From JAFNAG01 sp963824985 (GTDB taxonomy: Bacteria > Acidobacteriota > UBA6911), in the NCBI GenBank assembly GCA_963824985.1, contig CAWGRQ010000017.1, positions 1 through 64,000 on the forward strand: a DNA stretch of 64,000 nt. Direction: 5' to 3'. The translations under genes and the position numbers were made by a program. Positions 1 through 8,539 of the stretch are shown piece after piece. Position 1 is the first letter of the stretch, and each line of letters starts with the position of its first letter. The notes under the pieces are model-generated. The model was given only the letters and a program-made list of their open reading frames with translations, was not told the origin of the DNA and did not search any database.

Positions 1-1329
1 GAAAAGCGTGGTCTTGTGGATGCCAAGCTCCTTGGCCGCTGCCAGGCGGTTGAAGGCATTGCGTTCGAGGGCGGCGCGAATGGCCTGGGCGTCGAGAATA
101 TTGTGGGCGGACCGCACATCGGGATCCGCCCCTATCAAAGTACCGAACCCCACCCGTGCCGTCAGCTCCTCGGGCAGGTGTCGGATGCCGATATGCCCCT
201 CGTTGCAGAGAATGAAGGCGCGCTCGATGGCGTTTTCCAGTTCGCGGATGTTTCCCGGCCAGTCATGGGCCATGAGGAGCGACAAGGCTTCCGCGGCGAT
301 CCCCTGCACGGATTTCTGCTGCAACCGGTTAAAGCGGGCGACGAACTGCTCCACAAGAAGGGGAATGTCCTCTTTCCTTCGGCGCAGCGGGGGCAGTTCG
401 ATGCGCACCACATTCACGCGGTAATAGAGGTCCTCCCGAAACACGCCCTGGCGCATCTGATCGGCCAGATCTTTGTTGGTGGCGACCATGATCCGCGCGT
501 CGGTGCTTTCGGAACGTGTCCCCCCCAGGGGCTCGTAGGTCCGTTCCTGGAGCACCCGCAACAGGCGGACCTGCAAGGCCGGGCTCACCTCGCCGATCTC
601 GTCGAGGAGGAGGGTCCCTCTCCTGGCCAACGCGAAACGGCCGGGTTTATCCTTGTTCGCGCCGGTGAACGCTCCGGCCTTGTAGCCGAACAACTCGGAC
701 TCCAGAAGCGTATCGGGCAAAGCCCCGCAGTTGACTGCGACAAACGGCTCCTGGTTGTGAGGACTGAGAGAATGGATCGTCCGCGCCACCAGTTCCTTGC
801 CGGTTCCGGTTTCTCCAAGGATGAGAACGGTGCTGGGGCTGGCGGCGATAGCGGGCAGCACCTCAAACACACGCTGCATCAAGGGGCTTCGGCTGGAAAG
901 ATCGCCGACACGGAATTTCGCTTCCAGCTCCCGGCGCAACGCCTCAACCTCAGAGAGGTCGCGAAAGGTCTCGGCCCCGCCGGTCACGCTGCCTTTGGCA
1001 TTCCGCAGCACGGCGGTGGACACGCTGATGGGAATGCGGTTCCCGTCCGAATCGATGATGTATCCGGAATTGCCGATGACCGGTTTGCCCGTCTTCAAGG
1101 TCTGTTGAAGTGCGCAATCGGCTCCGCACATGCTGGAACGAAACACGTCCGAGCATCGCCGGCCAATCGCCTCGTTACGCGATACCCCCGTAATCTCCTC
1201 GGCTGCCCGGTTGAACGAAGTGATGCGCCAATCAAGGTCCACCGTAAAGACGCCGTCGGATATGCTTTCAAGAATGGCATCGGTCGGCGTGAAAGAAGTC
1301 GATGTTTTATTTTTTTTACGGGCGATCAT
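1..1329 (-). CDS. PAS-domain sigma-54-dependent activator, C-terminus cut by window edge
   Basis: Bacterial enhancer-binding protein that would drive sigma-54 promoters. I read 443 codons from ATG at 1329 (GGAGAGG ribosome site 8 nt upstream) to the window edge, where the frame is still open. An N-terminal PAS domain (about 15-125) carries Cys59, Cys68 and Cys72 in a C-x8-C-x3-C arrangement. The AAA+ domain follows with Walker A GETGTGKE, the GAFTGA loop that contacts sigma-54, and Walker B LLLDEIGE. The visible end, ELGIHKTTLF, is the start of a Fis-type helix-turn-helix. It is clearly paralogous to the activator at 16.6-18.0 kb. It lies only 42 bp downstream of the iron-transport operon on the same strand, so it may be co-transcribed. 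The signal is unknown; redox or metal sensing by the PAS cysteines is an inference. Confidence 0.9.
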   Translation of the reverse strand, partial: MIARKKNKTSTSFTPTDAILESISDGVFTVDLDWRITSFNRAAEEITGVSRNEAIGRRCSDVFRSSMCGADCALQQTLKTGKPVIGNSGYIIDSDGNRIPISVSTAVLRNAKGSVTGGAETFRDLSEVEALRRELEAKFRVGDLSSRSPLMQRVFEVLPAIAASPSTVLILGETGTGKELVARTIHSLSPHNQEPFVAVNCGALPDTLLESELFGYKAGAFTGANKDKPGRFALARRGTLLLDEIGEVSPALQVRLLRVLQERTYEPLGGTRSESTDARIMVATNKDLADQMRQGVFREDLYYRVNVVRIELPPLRRRKEDIPLLVEQFVARFNRLQQKSVQGIAAEALSLLMAHDWPGNIRELENAIERAFILCNEGHIGIRHLPEELTARVGFGTLIGADPDVRSAHNILDAQAIRAALERNAFNRLAAAKELGIHKTTLF

Positions 1330-1371
1330 CGCACCTGCCTCTCCATGCAATGAGACTGGAGCCGCTCGATA

Positions 1372-1977
1372 TTACCCTCCAATCGTCGGATTCCGTCGTG
1401 TTGACCCCTTTGGATAAGGATTTCCGACGGGACGCCGGAGTTCGGCGAACCGGGCCTCGGCCAGCTTTAACGCTTGCTTGGGCGATGAAATCGCTATCGT
1501 TTTACTTCCCATCCAGGACAGGCGAAAACGCGCTTCATATGCCGGCCGAACCACAGCGATCGCCAGGCGGTATGACGTCTTTTCCAGCACCTGGAAACAT
1601 GCGGTCAGGCCGCTGCCGGTATCGAACTCCAGCGGACCGACTTCATCCAGTATCAACAGATCGCAGGGTGTGGCGCGCTGAAGTATTTCGTTTCCCCATG
1701 CCAACGCCGAATCGTTGAAGCTCCAGCCACAAAAACGGGACCCCTCGAATTCGTCAGGCCGTGTGGAAGCCATCATTCGTGATTCTCCTCCCCGCAGGGC
1801 GAGGATTTGAATCCCGGTCTTGACCTCGCCCTCATAGCGAGGCAGAGAAAGGAGTCCGGCTACATCCCAGCCTGCCGCGCCGGCCATCTCCGCGAATCTT
1901 CGGCAGAATGTGGTTTTGCCAACTCCGCGCTCACCGGTGATAATCCATCGCCGTGCCATTGTGTGCGGGGTCACCAC
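1372..1977 (-). CDS. P-loop NTPase, THEP1-like nucleoside triphosphatase
   Basis: Cytosolic P-loop NTPase of about 201 aa resembling the THEP1/DUF265 nucleoside-triphosphatases. Walker A is GERGVGKTT near residues 16-24 and Walker B is LLILDEVGPLEF near 107-118, as in that family. I chose GTG at 1977 because GGAGG lies 8 nt upstream; ATG at 1959 is an alternative that keeps all motifs. The start overlaps the end of the ABC ATPase gene by 7 nt, so it is translationally coupled and the last transporter-linked gene of the operon. Homologues of this family occur beside metal or tungstate transport genes, but its job here is unknown. Confidence 0.75.
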   Translation of the reverse strand: MVTPHTMARRWIITGERGVGKTTFCRRFAEMAGAAGWDVAGLLSLPRYEGEVKTGIQILALRGGESRMMASTRPDEFEGSRFCGWSFNDSALAWGNEILQRATPCDLLILDEVGPLEFDTGSGLTACFQVLEKTSYRLAIAVVRPAYEARFRLSWMGSKTIAISSPKQALKLAEARFAELRRPVGNPYPKGSTRRNPTIGG

Positions 1978-2732
1978 AAGACAATCCTCCGGCCCTTCAC
2001 GGTTACTACTTCGATTGGCGAGTTATATAGGAGGCTGAGATACTGTGTGGTCAGCGCATCTTCCGTGGGTCCGCAGAACAACACTCTACCTCCATTCATG
2101 AGCACCACGGCGGAGGCGACGGTTGAAGCCACTTCAGGCTCATGTGTAGTCATGACGATGGTCACGCCCTGCGCCTGGAGTTGCTTCAGCAAGACCATAA
2201 AATGCGATTTATTATGCAGATCAAGATGAGAGGTCGGCTCATCCAGGAGCAGCAGGCGAGGTTGTTGGGACAGCGAGCGTGCGATCAGGACCAACTGCCT
2301 TTCCCCGCCGCTCAACCTGAACACGGAACGATTCGCGAAGCGGCGCAGGCCGACCTGTTCCAGGGCCGCAAGCGACACGGCGTAATCGCTTTCCCCGGGT
2401 TGTTCCAGCGGCGCGAGATACGGCAGACGTCCGAGAAGCACATATTCGAGCACAGAGTATTCAAAAGGGATGTGCTCGCGCTGGGGCACAAGTCCCATAA
2501 GCCGGCCCATTTCCCGCCGCGAATAACTCCCAAGCGGGCGCTGGTCCAGCAGGATGTTTCCGCAAAATGGCTGCAGCCAGGCGAGCGCCAGGAATAGCAG
2601 CGTGGATTTTCCGGCGCCGTTGGGGCCGAGAACCGCCGTTATGCCTCCCTTCACAATGTCGAGCGAAACCTCCTGCAGGACCAACGGCAGGCGGCGTTGA
2701 TATCCGAAGCTGACCCCTTCGAACCGTATCAT
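1971..2732 (-). CDS. Iron-complex/cobalamin-type ABC transporter ATP-binding protein
   Basis: ATPase subunit of a FecBCD/BtuFCD-type importer, 253 aa, peripheral on the cytoplasmic face. Walker A GPNGAGKST is at about 37-45, the signature LSGGERQ at about 139-145, Walker B RLLLLDEPTSHLD just after it, and the switch His in TTHE. The ATG overlaps the permease stop codon in an ATGA arrangement (2729-2732), so the two subunits are translated together. The substrate cannot be told from this subunit; the Fur box upstream of the operon argues for ferric-siderophore or haem rather than cobalamin. Confidence 0.9.
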   Translation of the reverse strand: MIRFEGVSFGYQRRLPLVLQEVSLDIVKGGITAVLGPNGAGKSTLLFLALAWLQPFCGNILLDQRPLGSYSRREMGRLMGLVPQREHIPFEYSVLEYVLLGRLPYLAPLEQPGESDYAVSLAALEQVGLRRFANRSVFRLSGGERQLVLIARSLSQQPRLLLLDEPTSHLDLHNKSHFMVLLKQLQAQGVTIVMTTHEPEVASTVASAVVLMNGGRVLFCGPTEDALTTQYLSLLYNSPIEVVTVKGRRIVLW

Positions 2733-3787
2733 TGGGATTGTCCTCGCTGAGAACCGATGCCCTTCCGAACCATCAGGATGAGGAATACGACCGCACCCAA
2801 TAGCGAGGTGATGATTCCGAGTGGGATTTCTCCGCTCAGCATAATGCGGGCCAGGTCGTCGCAGAGCAGGGCAAAAAGGCTGCCCATCAGGAGGGCGCCC
2901 GGCATGGAGAAGCGCGTGTCGGCTCCAAAGATCCAGCGGGCGATGTGTGGGACAATGAGTCCAATCCAGCCGACCATCCCGGCGACGGAAATCACGGCTG
3001 CCGTGGGCACGACAGCCGCGACCAGCAGCAGCAACCGTTCACGTCGGACCGCGACCCCCAAGGAAAAGGCCGTTTCAGCCGGCAGACATAGCAGGTTAAG
3101 CCGCCAGCGCATCGCCAGCATGAATCCTGTGCCCAATACCACCGGCGGCAGAATGGCAAGAGTTCGAGGCCAGGTAATCCCAGCCAGCCCTCCAAGCATC
3201 CAGAACGTGATTTCCGGCAGCTGACGCATCGGATCGGCGATGTACTTCAGGATCCCAAGGCCGGCAAAAAACAGCGCGGAAACTGCAATTCCTGCCATTA
3301 CCAGACGCAGCACCCAGCCCCCGTATCGGATATTACGCGCCAGCAGGTATGACGCCGCCAATCCGACGAAGGCAAAAAGAGCCGCCGCCCCCTGCACTAG
3401 CCAGGCGGCGCTCCCGAAATAGACAATGCACAGGGCCGCCCCAAACGCAGCTCCCTGTGAAACCCCCAGAAAGCCCGGCTCCACCAGGGGATTAGCGAAG
3501 ATGGTCTGGAAAACCATGCCGGCCGCAGCCAAGGACATCCCCAGCAGCACCGCTGCCAAGGCTCTCGGCAGCCGGAGATTCATTATCAAATTCTGCGACA
3601 GCTCATCCGAGAAAATCTGGCCTCCCACCAGCATACGCAAGCTGGGATAGCGCCCGATGAGCAAGGAAAAAGCGAACACGGAGACCAACCCGATCAGCAG
3701 CACGATCAGGCTGCGGCGGCGGCGGGTATCCCACTCCTCCTGGGCAGCTGCCTGGTCATCGAGGGACGCCACAACCTCTATGTTCAA
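2729..3787 (-). CDS. FecCD-family ABC transporter permease
   Basis: Inner-membrane permease of a type II (BtuCD/FecCD) importer, 352 aa, the usual length for the family. It is strongly hydrophobic with about ten predicted helices. Family landmarks are present: NLRLPRALAAVLLGMSLAAAGMVFQ near residues 68-92 and GMVGWIGLIVPHIAR near 271-285. The start is a TTG overlapping the TGA of the binding-protein gene, with GGGG upstream at the right spacing. There is about 45 aa of cytoplasmic N-terminus before the first helix. It works with the flanking ATPase and lipoprotein. Confidence 0.9.
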   Translation of the reverse strand: MNIEVVASLDDQAAAQEEWDTRRRRSLIVLLIGLVSVFAFSLLIGRYPSLRMLVGGQIFSDELSQNLIMNLRLPRALAAVLLGMSLAAAGMVFQTIFANPLVEPGFLGVSQGAAFGAALCIVYFGSAAWLVQGAAALFAFVGLAASYLLARNIRYGGWVLRLVMAGIAVSALFFAGLGILKYIADPMRQLPEITFWMLGGLAGITWPRTLAILPPVVLGTGFMLAMRWRLNLLCLPAETAFSLGVAVRRERLLLLVAAVVPTAAVISVAGMVGWIGLIVPHIARWIFGADTRFSMPGALLMGSLFALLCDDLARIMLSGEIPLGIITSLLGAVVFLILMVRKGIGSQRGQSQ

Positions 3788-4932
3788 TACAGGTCCCCTT
3801 GTAAGGTATTGCGGATCTTTTCCATGAAGAAAGCGCTATCGAGACCGTACGCTACCCGGTAGAATCTCTCGGCAGCCGCCATAATATCAACATCGGCAAA
3901 GCACTCGGGATAAATCTTCTTGGCCATCCAGATCAGCCCGAGAATCCATCTGGGGCTGGGCTGATCCCAACTGCACAGGTCACCGGCGAAGGCATACACA
4001 TTACGGGTTTTCATAGCTCTCAGCTGATTCCAGATCGGATCGGATCGCAGGTCGCGGACCACAGCCTGAGGATTCCTCCAATACGAAATCAGGAAAACGG
4101 TATCTGGATCCCACGCCAAGATCTGCTCAAGAGTAACCGTGGCCCAGCCTTGGCCAGGATTGGCATCTTTCCACACTGGAATACTGCCCGCCAGCTCAGT
4201 CATTTTGGTCTGAATCCAAGACGACGGCGGCACTCCGAATGCCACTTTCCCGTCCTTTTCGGAGTAATACAGCAGAAGCACCCGACGCTTTTGCCCTTGC
4301 TCCGATCCCCGTAGCTCCTTCTGAACACGCCGAGCTGACGCGCGATAGTATTCAATCAGTTCGGCAGCCCGCGCGCGCTGTCCCAACAACTGTCCGAGGG
4401 TTTCCAGATCGCGGAAGTACTGATCGGGGGTCTCAAAATCCAGGTAAACCACAGCTATGCCCAGTGCTTCGACCGCATTCCCGAGACTCTGTGCCAGATA
4501 GCTCTTCATGATCACAAGGTCCGGTCTGAAACCAGCGATCTGCTCCGGGCCCGATGCCTCCGCCAGGATTGCCTTCGATGCGAGGTCGGGATCGATGAGG
4601 GAAATGAAATTGGCTTCGCCCTGGTTCGACTTGCCCGTGGCAATGATTCGCCTGCCGGCACCGGGGAATAAGAGGATGGCATCGGCGGTGATGAAGACCG
4701 CCCGGCCGGGCAATACAATCCGGCGCGGCGGCTCCCGAAATCTCACTCGCCGACCGAGTGCGTCAACGACAACCAAACTGTCAGCTGAAGATTCCATCGC
4801 CGGCTGCGTCGAGACGGGCGACTCATAAGGTGCGGAGCTTTTCGATGTTCCGTCGGGAACGGGGGTGCACGACATCAGCAGCAATGCCAGGCCCGCCATA
4901 GCCGATACTGCAGCAGCTTTTGTGCTGATCAT
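3784..4932 (-). CDS. Iron-complex ABC transporter substrate-binding lipoprotein
   Basis: Periplasmic solute-binding protein of the FecB/BtuF fold, 382 aa. The N-terminus is a lipoprotein signal peptide ending in a lipobox LLMSC (Cys22), followed by a low-complexity tether and a two-lobed domain beginning VVDALGRRVRFREPPRRIV, the standard start of this family. It is the first gene of a four-gene operon transcribed away from the Fur-family gene, with a leader of about 200 nt between the Fur box and the ATG. I see no cobalamin-riboswitch B12 box in that leader, so iron-responsive repression is the better guess. Ligand specificity is not determined. Confidence 0.85.
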   Translation of the reverse strand: MISTKAAAVSAMAGLALLLMSCTPVPDGTSKSSAPYESPVSTQPAMESSADSLVVVDALGRRVRFREPPRRIVLPGRAVFITADAILLFPGAGRRIIATGKSNQGEANFISLIDPDLASKAILAEASGPEQIAGFRPDLVIMKSYLAQSLGNAVEALGIAVVYLDFETPDQYFRDLETLGQLLGQRARAAELIEYYRASARRVQKELRGSEQGQKRRVLLLYYSEKDGKVAFGVPPSSWIQTKMTELAGSIPVWKDANPGQGWATVTLEQILAWDPDTVFLISYWRNPQAVVRDLRSDPIWNQLRAMKTRNVYAFAGDLCSWDQPSPRWILGLIWMAKKIYPECFADVDIMAAAERFYRVAYGLDSAFFMEKIRNTLQGDLY

Positions 4933-5099
4933 GCCGTTATACCGAATGGGGCAGAATGTGTCACACGGGCTCCTTGTCCGCTTTCATCACCCCCAAGCAC
5001 CGCCAATGCGCTGCAGGATTATGGCTCAATTGAGTGTTCTGTGAAGGATGCTCTTGATGTCCATCGATCCAATGTCCAGTCAGGCCGCAATCACACTTA

Positions 5100-5129
5100 T
5101 TGACAAAGCCGGGCAGAAAAGTCTATGGT
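5100..5129 (+). promoter_or_regulatory. Putative sigma-70 promoter of the Fur-family gene
   Basis: TTGACA at 5100-5105 and TATGGT at 5124-5129 with an 18-bp spacer. The predicted start of transcription falls right at the Fur-box-like sequence, which would let a bound repressor block it. Confidence 0.5.
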
Positions 5130-5139
5130 GGTGTTGTAT

Positions 5140-5154
5140 TAATAATCATTCTCA
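5140..5154. promoter_or_regulatory. Fur-box-like operator
   Basis: The minus strand reads TGAGAATGATTATTA, matching 13 of 15 positions of the 7-1-7 Fur consensus TGATAATGATTATCA. Flanking AT-rich sequence (about 5137-5166) extends the similarity. It sits in the only divergent gap between the iron-transport operon and the Fur-family gene, so one operator could control both directions. Confidence 0.7.
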
Positions 5155-5176
5155 ATATCATTAATACGGTACTCCA

Positions 5177-5737
5177 ATGAAAGGGAAAAAGCCAGCGCAG
5201 CATCAAGAGCAAGCCAGAATGCTTTGCCGGCGCTGGACTATGCCGCGCGAGGAGATCTTCAGACTCCTCGTGCAAAGACGCCGGCAGCATCTCAGTGCCA
5301 AAGAGATTTATGTTCTGCTCCAACTTGCCGGCCATGATATTGGGATTGCGACCATTTACCGCACCCTCGACCTGTTGGACACGGCCGGTCTGCTTCGCAA
5401 AATCCAGTGCCCTGGCGGGCAGGTGCGGTACAAGTACAGGCGGGGCGACCAGTCGGATTACCAATACCATCTGATCTGCACGGTTTGCGGAAAGATCCTG
5501 GACTATCGGGATTTCGAGAAGGAGGAGCTTGAGCTCTTGGGTAAGACCGAGGACCTCTTGGAGCGAAAGTCAGGATTCCTGATCAAGGATCACAATATTG
5601 AATATTTCGGGCTCTGCAAGAAGTGCCGGCCCGATGGAGCGAGAATTCTGACAGAACGCGAACTCAGCGAATTTGCGCCCGGGAGATCCCCGACTGGGCT
5701 CAAAGCAGGGCCAATCCCCGGTAAGGAGGTCACATGA
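5177..5737 (+). CDS. Fur-family metal-responsive transcriptional regulator
   Basis: Regulator of 186 aa with the Fur/PerR architecture. A winged helix-turn-helix includes LSAKEIYVLLQ and IGIATIYRTLDLL, followed by a dimerisation domain with HLICTVCGK and a second CxxC in CKKC, the usual structural zinc pairs. The Fur-box-like site upstream suggests autoregulation and control of the divergent transporter. The tail after CKKC is longer than usual. No strong ribosome site precedes ATG 5177; ATG at 5219 or 5240 is possible, though the promoter position favours the first. The gene overlaps the next by ATGA. Whether it is Fur, Zur or PerR cannot be fixed from sequence alone. Confidence 0.85.
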   Translation: MKGKKPAQHQEQARMLCRRWTMPREEIFRLLVQRRRQHLSAKEIYVLLQLAGHDIGIATIYRTLDLLDTAGLLRKIQCPGGQVRYKYRRGDQSDYQYHLICTVCGKILDYRDFEKEELELLGKTEDLLERKSGFLIKDHNIEYFGLCKKCRPDGARILTERELSEFAPGRSPTGLKAGPIPGKEVT

Positions 5738-6090
5738 GAATTGCCATCGCTACAGATCAGGATTTCGTGGCATCCGGTTTTGGCTGTTGTCCGGCATGCA
5801 CGATTGTGAACGTCGAAGATGGAAACATCCGCGAGACATTCATCATCCCGAATCCGGGATCCAAGCATGAATATTGGGCGGAACTCTTCTGCCGGAACGC
5901 GATCAAGCACCTGATTGTCGGAAAGATAGGAGCACACGCGCTGTCGGTAATGAACTGGTGGGGGATCGAAGTCATGGCCGGGGACCAGGGCCGCATTGAT
6001 GAGGTCGTCCGGCGGTTCGCACGGGGAGAACTCCGGCGCGAGGCGAAAGGTACCTCGGGAGATTGCGATTCCGTTTCAGCTACCGCATGA
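5734..6090 (+). CDS. NifX/NifB-C-terminal-like iron-molybdenum cofactor family protein
   Basis: Small cytosolic protein (118 aa) of the dinitrogenase iron-molybdenum cofactor biosynthesis fold (NifX, NafY, NifB C-terminus). It opens MRIAIATDQD and has the glycine-rich VGKIGAHALSVMNWWGIEV core near residues 68-86. Relatives bind Fe-S or metal-cluster intermediates. An additional GCCPAC motif near the N-terminus may ligate metal. There are no nif genes nearby, so it is unlikely to serve nitrogenase; an iron-sulfur carrier role is inferred from its setting between a Fur gene and a cysteine-desulfurase-like gene. GGAGG lies 4 nt before the ATG, which overlaps the fur stop. Confidence 0.75.
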   Translation: MRIAIATDQDFVASGFGCCPACTIVNVEDGNIRETFIIPNPGSKHEYWAELFCRNAIKHLIVGKIGAHALSVMNWWGIEVMAGDQGRIDEVVRRFARGELRREAKGTSGDCDSVSATA

Positions 6091-6171
6091 CCCGGCGCGC
6101 CCAGAATCGGGTGGGCCCGCCATCACTCTGGATCGCGCATACGAAAAGATTCATAAAATCGAGGTTCAACG

Positions 6172-7398
6172 ATGGAAGAATTGATTTTTTTGGATAATGC
6201 CGCCACGACTTTTCCGAAGCCGGAATCTGTCTATACTTTTATGGACCAATTCTATCGCCGTGCCGGCGTCAATCCCGGACGTTCCGGATACGATCTGTGC
6301 ATGGAAGCCGGCGAATTGCTGGATAATACGAGGAGACTTCTCACCAGATTCTTTAATGGCAGCGATTTTAACAGGCTCTGCTTCACTTACAACGCCACCG
6401 ATGCTCTCAATCTGATCATATTCGGCATGCTGGCGGAAGGGGACCACGCGATCACGACGACGCTCGAACACAATTCGGTGCTGCGGCCGCTCTACCACCT
6501 TTCTCATTACGAGGGAGTCGAAGTGGATTACGTTCCTTTCGACGGTGCCGGATTCGTCGATCCCGAGGAGATCCGTCGCCGCTTCCGCCCAAACACGCGT
6601 CTGGTGATCGTCAACCACGGTTCCAATGTCATCGGGACGGTTCAACCGATCAGAGAGATCGGACGCCATTGCCGGGAACATGGAATACCCTTTGCCATCG
6701 ACGCTTCTCAGACCGCGGGTCATTTGGCAATCGATGTCGAGAGGGATAATGTGGATTTGCTTGCCTTCACCGGCCACAAATCTCTGCTCGGACCCACGGG
6801 AATCGGAGGAGTGTATGTCCGGGAGGGGATCACCGTCCGGCAAACCCGCGCCGGCGGGACCGGAGTCCGTTCAGCGGAACACCTGCATTTGGCAGAATAT
6901 CCTTTCCGCTTGGAGTACGGCACTCCAAACATAATGGGGGCCGCGGGGCTTCACGCGGGCGTGAGTTGGATTCAGGAGAGGGGAATCGACACGATCCATG
7001 GAGAGGAAATGGCCCTGGCGGCTCAATTAAGGGAGGGGCTGGAGCAGATCAAAGGGGTTCGCCTTTATTGCCAGGACAGCCTCACAAACCACCTTTCCGT
7101 CATGAGCTTCAACGTCGAGGGACTGGAAGCCGGGGAAACCGGAGTCATGCTCGACGTTGATCACAGCATCGCCTGCCGCACCGGCCTGCACTGCGCCCCT
7201 CTGGTCCACGAGCAGCTGGGCACGGAAAAAATCAAAGGATCGGTGCGTTTCGGCATCGGGCCGTTCAACACCAAGGAGCACATTCAGGCGGCTGTGAAAG
7301 CCGTATCCGAGATCGCTGCCATGCACATCGGCAGACAACAACCCCGAGTGGCAGTTCCCAAGGCGTACCATCCGGCGGCAGGCACGATCGCCCATTAG
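6172..7398 (+). CDS. Cysteine desulfurase/selenocysteine lyase-like class V aminotransferase
   Basis: PLP enzyme of 408 aa in the class V clade sometimes labelled 'cysteine desulfurase family protein' (the TIGR01977 type as I recall it). It starts directly with IFLDNAATTFPKP, has the PLP lysine in AFTGHKSLLG near residue 203, and the clade-typical RTGLHCAP motif near 338-345, whose Cys is the likely persulfide/selenide acceptor. It would mobilise S or Se from (seleno)cysteine, feeding Fe-S or selenium metabolism; the latter is attractive given the selenium-linked genes elsewhere in the window, but is inference. GAGG precedes the ATG. It is likely in an operon with the NifX-like gene and the OsmC remnant. 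Confidence 0.8.
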   Translation: MEELIFLDNAATTFPKPESVYTFMDQFYRRAGVNPGRSGYDLCMEAGELLDNTRRLLTRFFNGSDFNRLCFTYNATDALNLIIFGMLAEGDHAITTTLEHNSVLRPLYHLSHYEGVEVDYVPFDGAGFVDPEEIRRRFRPNTRLVIVNHGSNVIGTVQPIREIGRHCREHGIPFAIDASQTAGHLAIDVERDNVDLLAFTGHKSLLGPTGIGGVYVREGITVRQTRAGGTGVRSAEHLHLAEYPFRLEYGTPNIMGAAGLHAGVSWIQERGIDTIHGEEMALAAQLREGLEQIKGVRLYCQDSLTNHLSVMSFNVEGLEAGETGVMLDVDHSIACRTGLHCAPLVHEQLGTEKIKGSVRFGIGPFNTKEHIQAAVKAVSEIAAMHIGRQQPRVAVPKAYHPAAGTIAH

Positions 7399-7454
7399 AT
7401 GGCTGCGATGGAGGCAAATAGTAAGGCGTAGGGAAGACCGGCCCTCGCCCCTCG

Positions 7455-7605
7455 GTGGAAATGAAGATTGATTTTCCCGGTGGCACTCGCGTTGCAGCTC
7501 GCTTCGAAGAATTCACCATCGAAACCGATTTGCCCGCCGACGCCGGCGGCAAAGGATATTCACCGACTCCCTGCGAAACCTTTTTGGCCTCGCCGGGCAC
7601 GTGCG
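7455..7605 (+). pseudogene. Truncated OsmC-family gene remnant
   Basis: Residues MKIDFPGGTRVAARFEEFTIETDLPA...SPTPCETFLASPGTCA align by eye with the first about 50 residues of YhfA-type OsmC peroxidase-like proteins. Immediately after GTCA the similarity stops, and the sequence becomes the 3' end of the convergent TudS-like gene. The whole C-terminal two thirds, including the second catalytic Cys helix, is missing. The start would be GTG 7455 or ATG 7461. It looks like an OsmC gene at the end of the Fur-NifX-desulfurase operon that was cut by a rearrangement. Confidence 0.65.
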
Positions 7606-7611
7606 CGAATG

Positions 7612-8181
7612 CTAAAGGCCTTCCAGCCTGGACAGTACGGCTTCTGGATTATCGTCCTCTATTCCCACTATTTTCACTTTCAGCCCGTGATTTTGCAGCA
7701 GCGCGCGCATTTCCTCGATAAATGCACCCGTACCGGGAACGACACCACGACGCCAGGTTGTCTCGACGCCGCACGTGGGCGATCCGTTCTTGCCCAGAAT
7801 AGCCAGCACGGCCACACCGCATTTCCGGTAGGCAGTGATTTGCTCGACCAGTTCCAAAGCCAGGCGGTGCAGTTGAGCCCGTAACTCGACCTTCTCGAGC
7901 TCCGCGCCGATCGCAAGGTGCGCGCGATCCAGCCCCAGCAGGATGAGCTCCGGACAAGGCATCTGTATGATCCCGATGTTATGCTGGAGCAGGCCTGCAA
8001 TCAGATTGTCCATGGCCGCCGATCGGACGGCAGCGCCCGCGACGCGGGAATTTTGATTGAGAGCGCAGTGGGGCAACAACACGACTCGTCTGCCGCGTGC
8101 GTCGTTGAAATCCACCCCACGCCTCAAAAGTCGGGTAATAGATCTGCGCACCTTGCCTCGCCCCAGGATCTTCCTGATCAT
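7612..8181 (-). CDS. TudS-related putative desulfidase (CD3072-like)
   Basis: Protein of about 189 aa resembling the CD3072-type TudS/DUF523 relatives, which are putative Fe-S-dependent desulfidases. Conserved pieces seen are VVLLPHCALNQNSRV, IGIIQMPCPELILLGLDR, VAVLAILGKNGSPTCGVETTW and PGTGAFIEEMRALL. Three cysteines (in PHCAL, MPCPE and PTCG) are placed as expected for a [4Fe-4S] cluster. I chose ATG 8181 because AAGGA stands at the right distance; the frame stays open to 8448, but that extension has no similarity I recognise. The 358 bp between this start and the receiver gene upstream holds nothing I can identify. The substrate is unknown. Confidence 0.7.
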   Translation of the reverse strand: MIRKILGRGKVRRSITRLLRRGVDFNDARGRRVVLLPHCALNQNSRVAGAAVRSAAMDNLIAGLLQHNIGIIQMPCPELILLGLDRAHLAIGAELEKVELRAQLHRLALELVEQITAYRKCGVAVLAILGKNGSPTCGVETTWRRGVVPGTGAFIEEMRALLQNHGLKVKIVGIEDDNPEAVLSRLEGL

Positions 8182-8539
8182 CGCAGTTCCTTCAACCGCG
8201 GCTTGATTCATTTCATGGTCATGGGACTCCATCCCCTGACGATTCTGGCCTGCATTTCTCGAATCCATGTCACTTCCACTCACCCAGGATTTGTTCCCCA
8301 CCGCGTCCGTTCGCTTCGGCTTCCAGGGTCGCGTGGGCCGGGTCCCATTCTTCGCGACGGGTTCAAGCCGGCCAAAGAGCATACCCTCCTGCCTTACCAG
8401 TACTTTCTCATGGTCACTCTCAAGGTTGTCGATTGTGCATTTGCCCAATTTCCGATCGTTTGCAGTTGCGGTGCTGGAATGACGCCATCGTTGCAGTGCG
8501 CGAAGCTCGCGCTCCCCTTTCTGCGCGCCCGGAAAGCGG

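Noticed and set aside
16..1353. Long open frame on the plus strand opposite the sigma-54 activator
   Set aside because: The minus strand encodes a full set of PAS and AAA+ motifs; the plus frame is a GC-skew shadow without motifs.
4933..5139. Cobalamin riboswitch in the leader of the binding-protein gene
   Set aside because: No B12-box-like conserved sequence found; a Fur-box-like operator is present instead.
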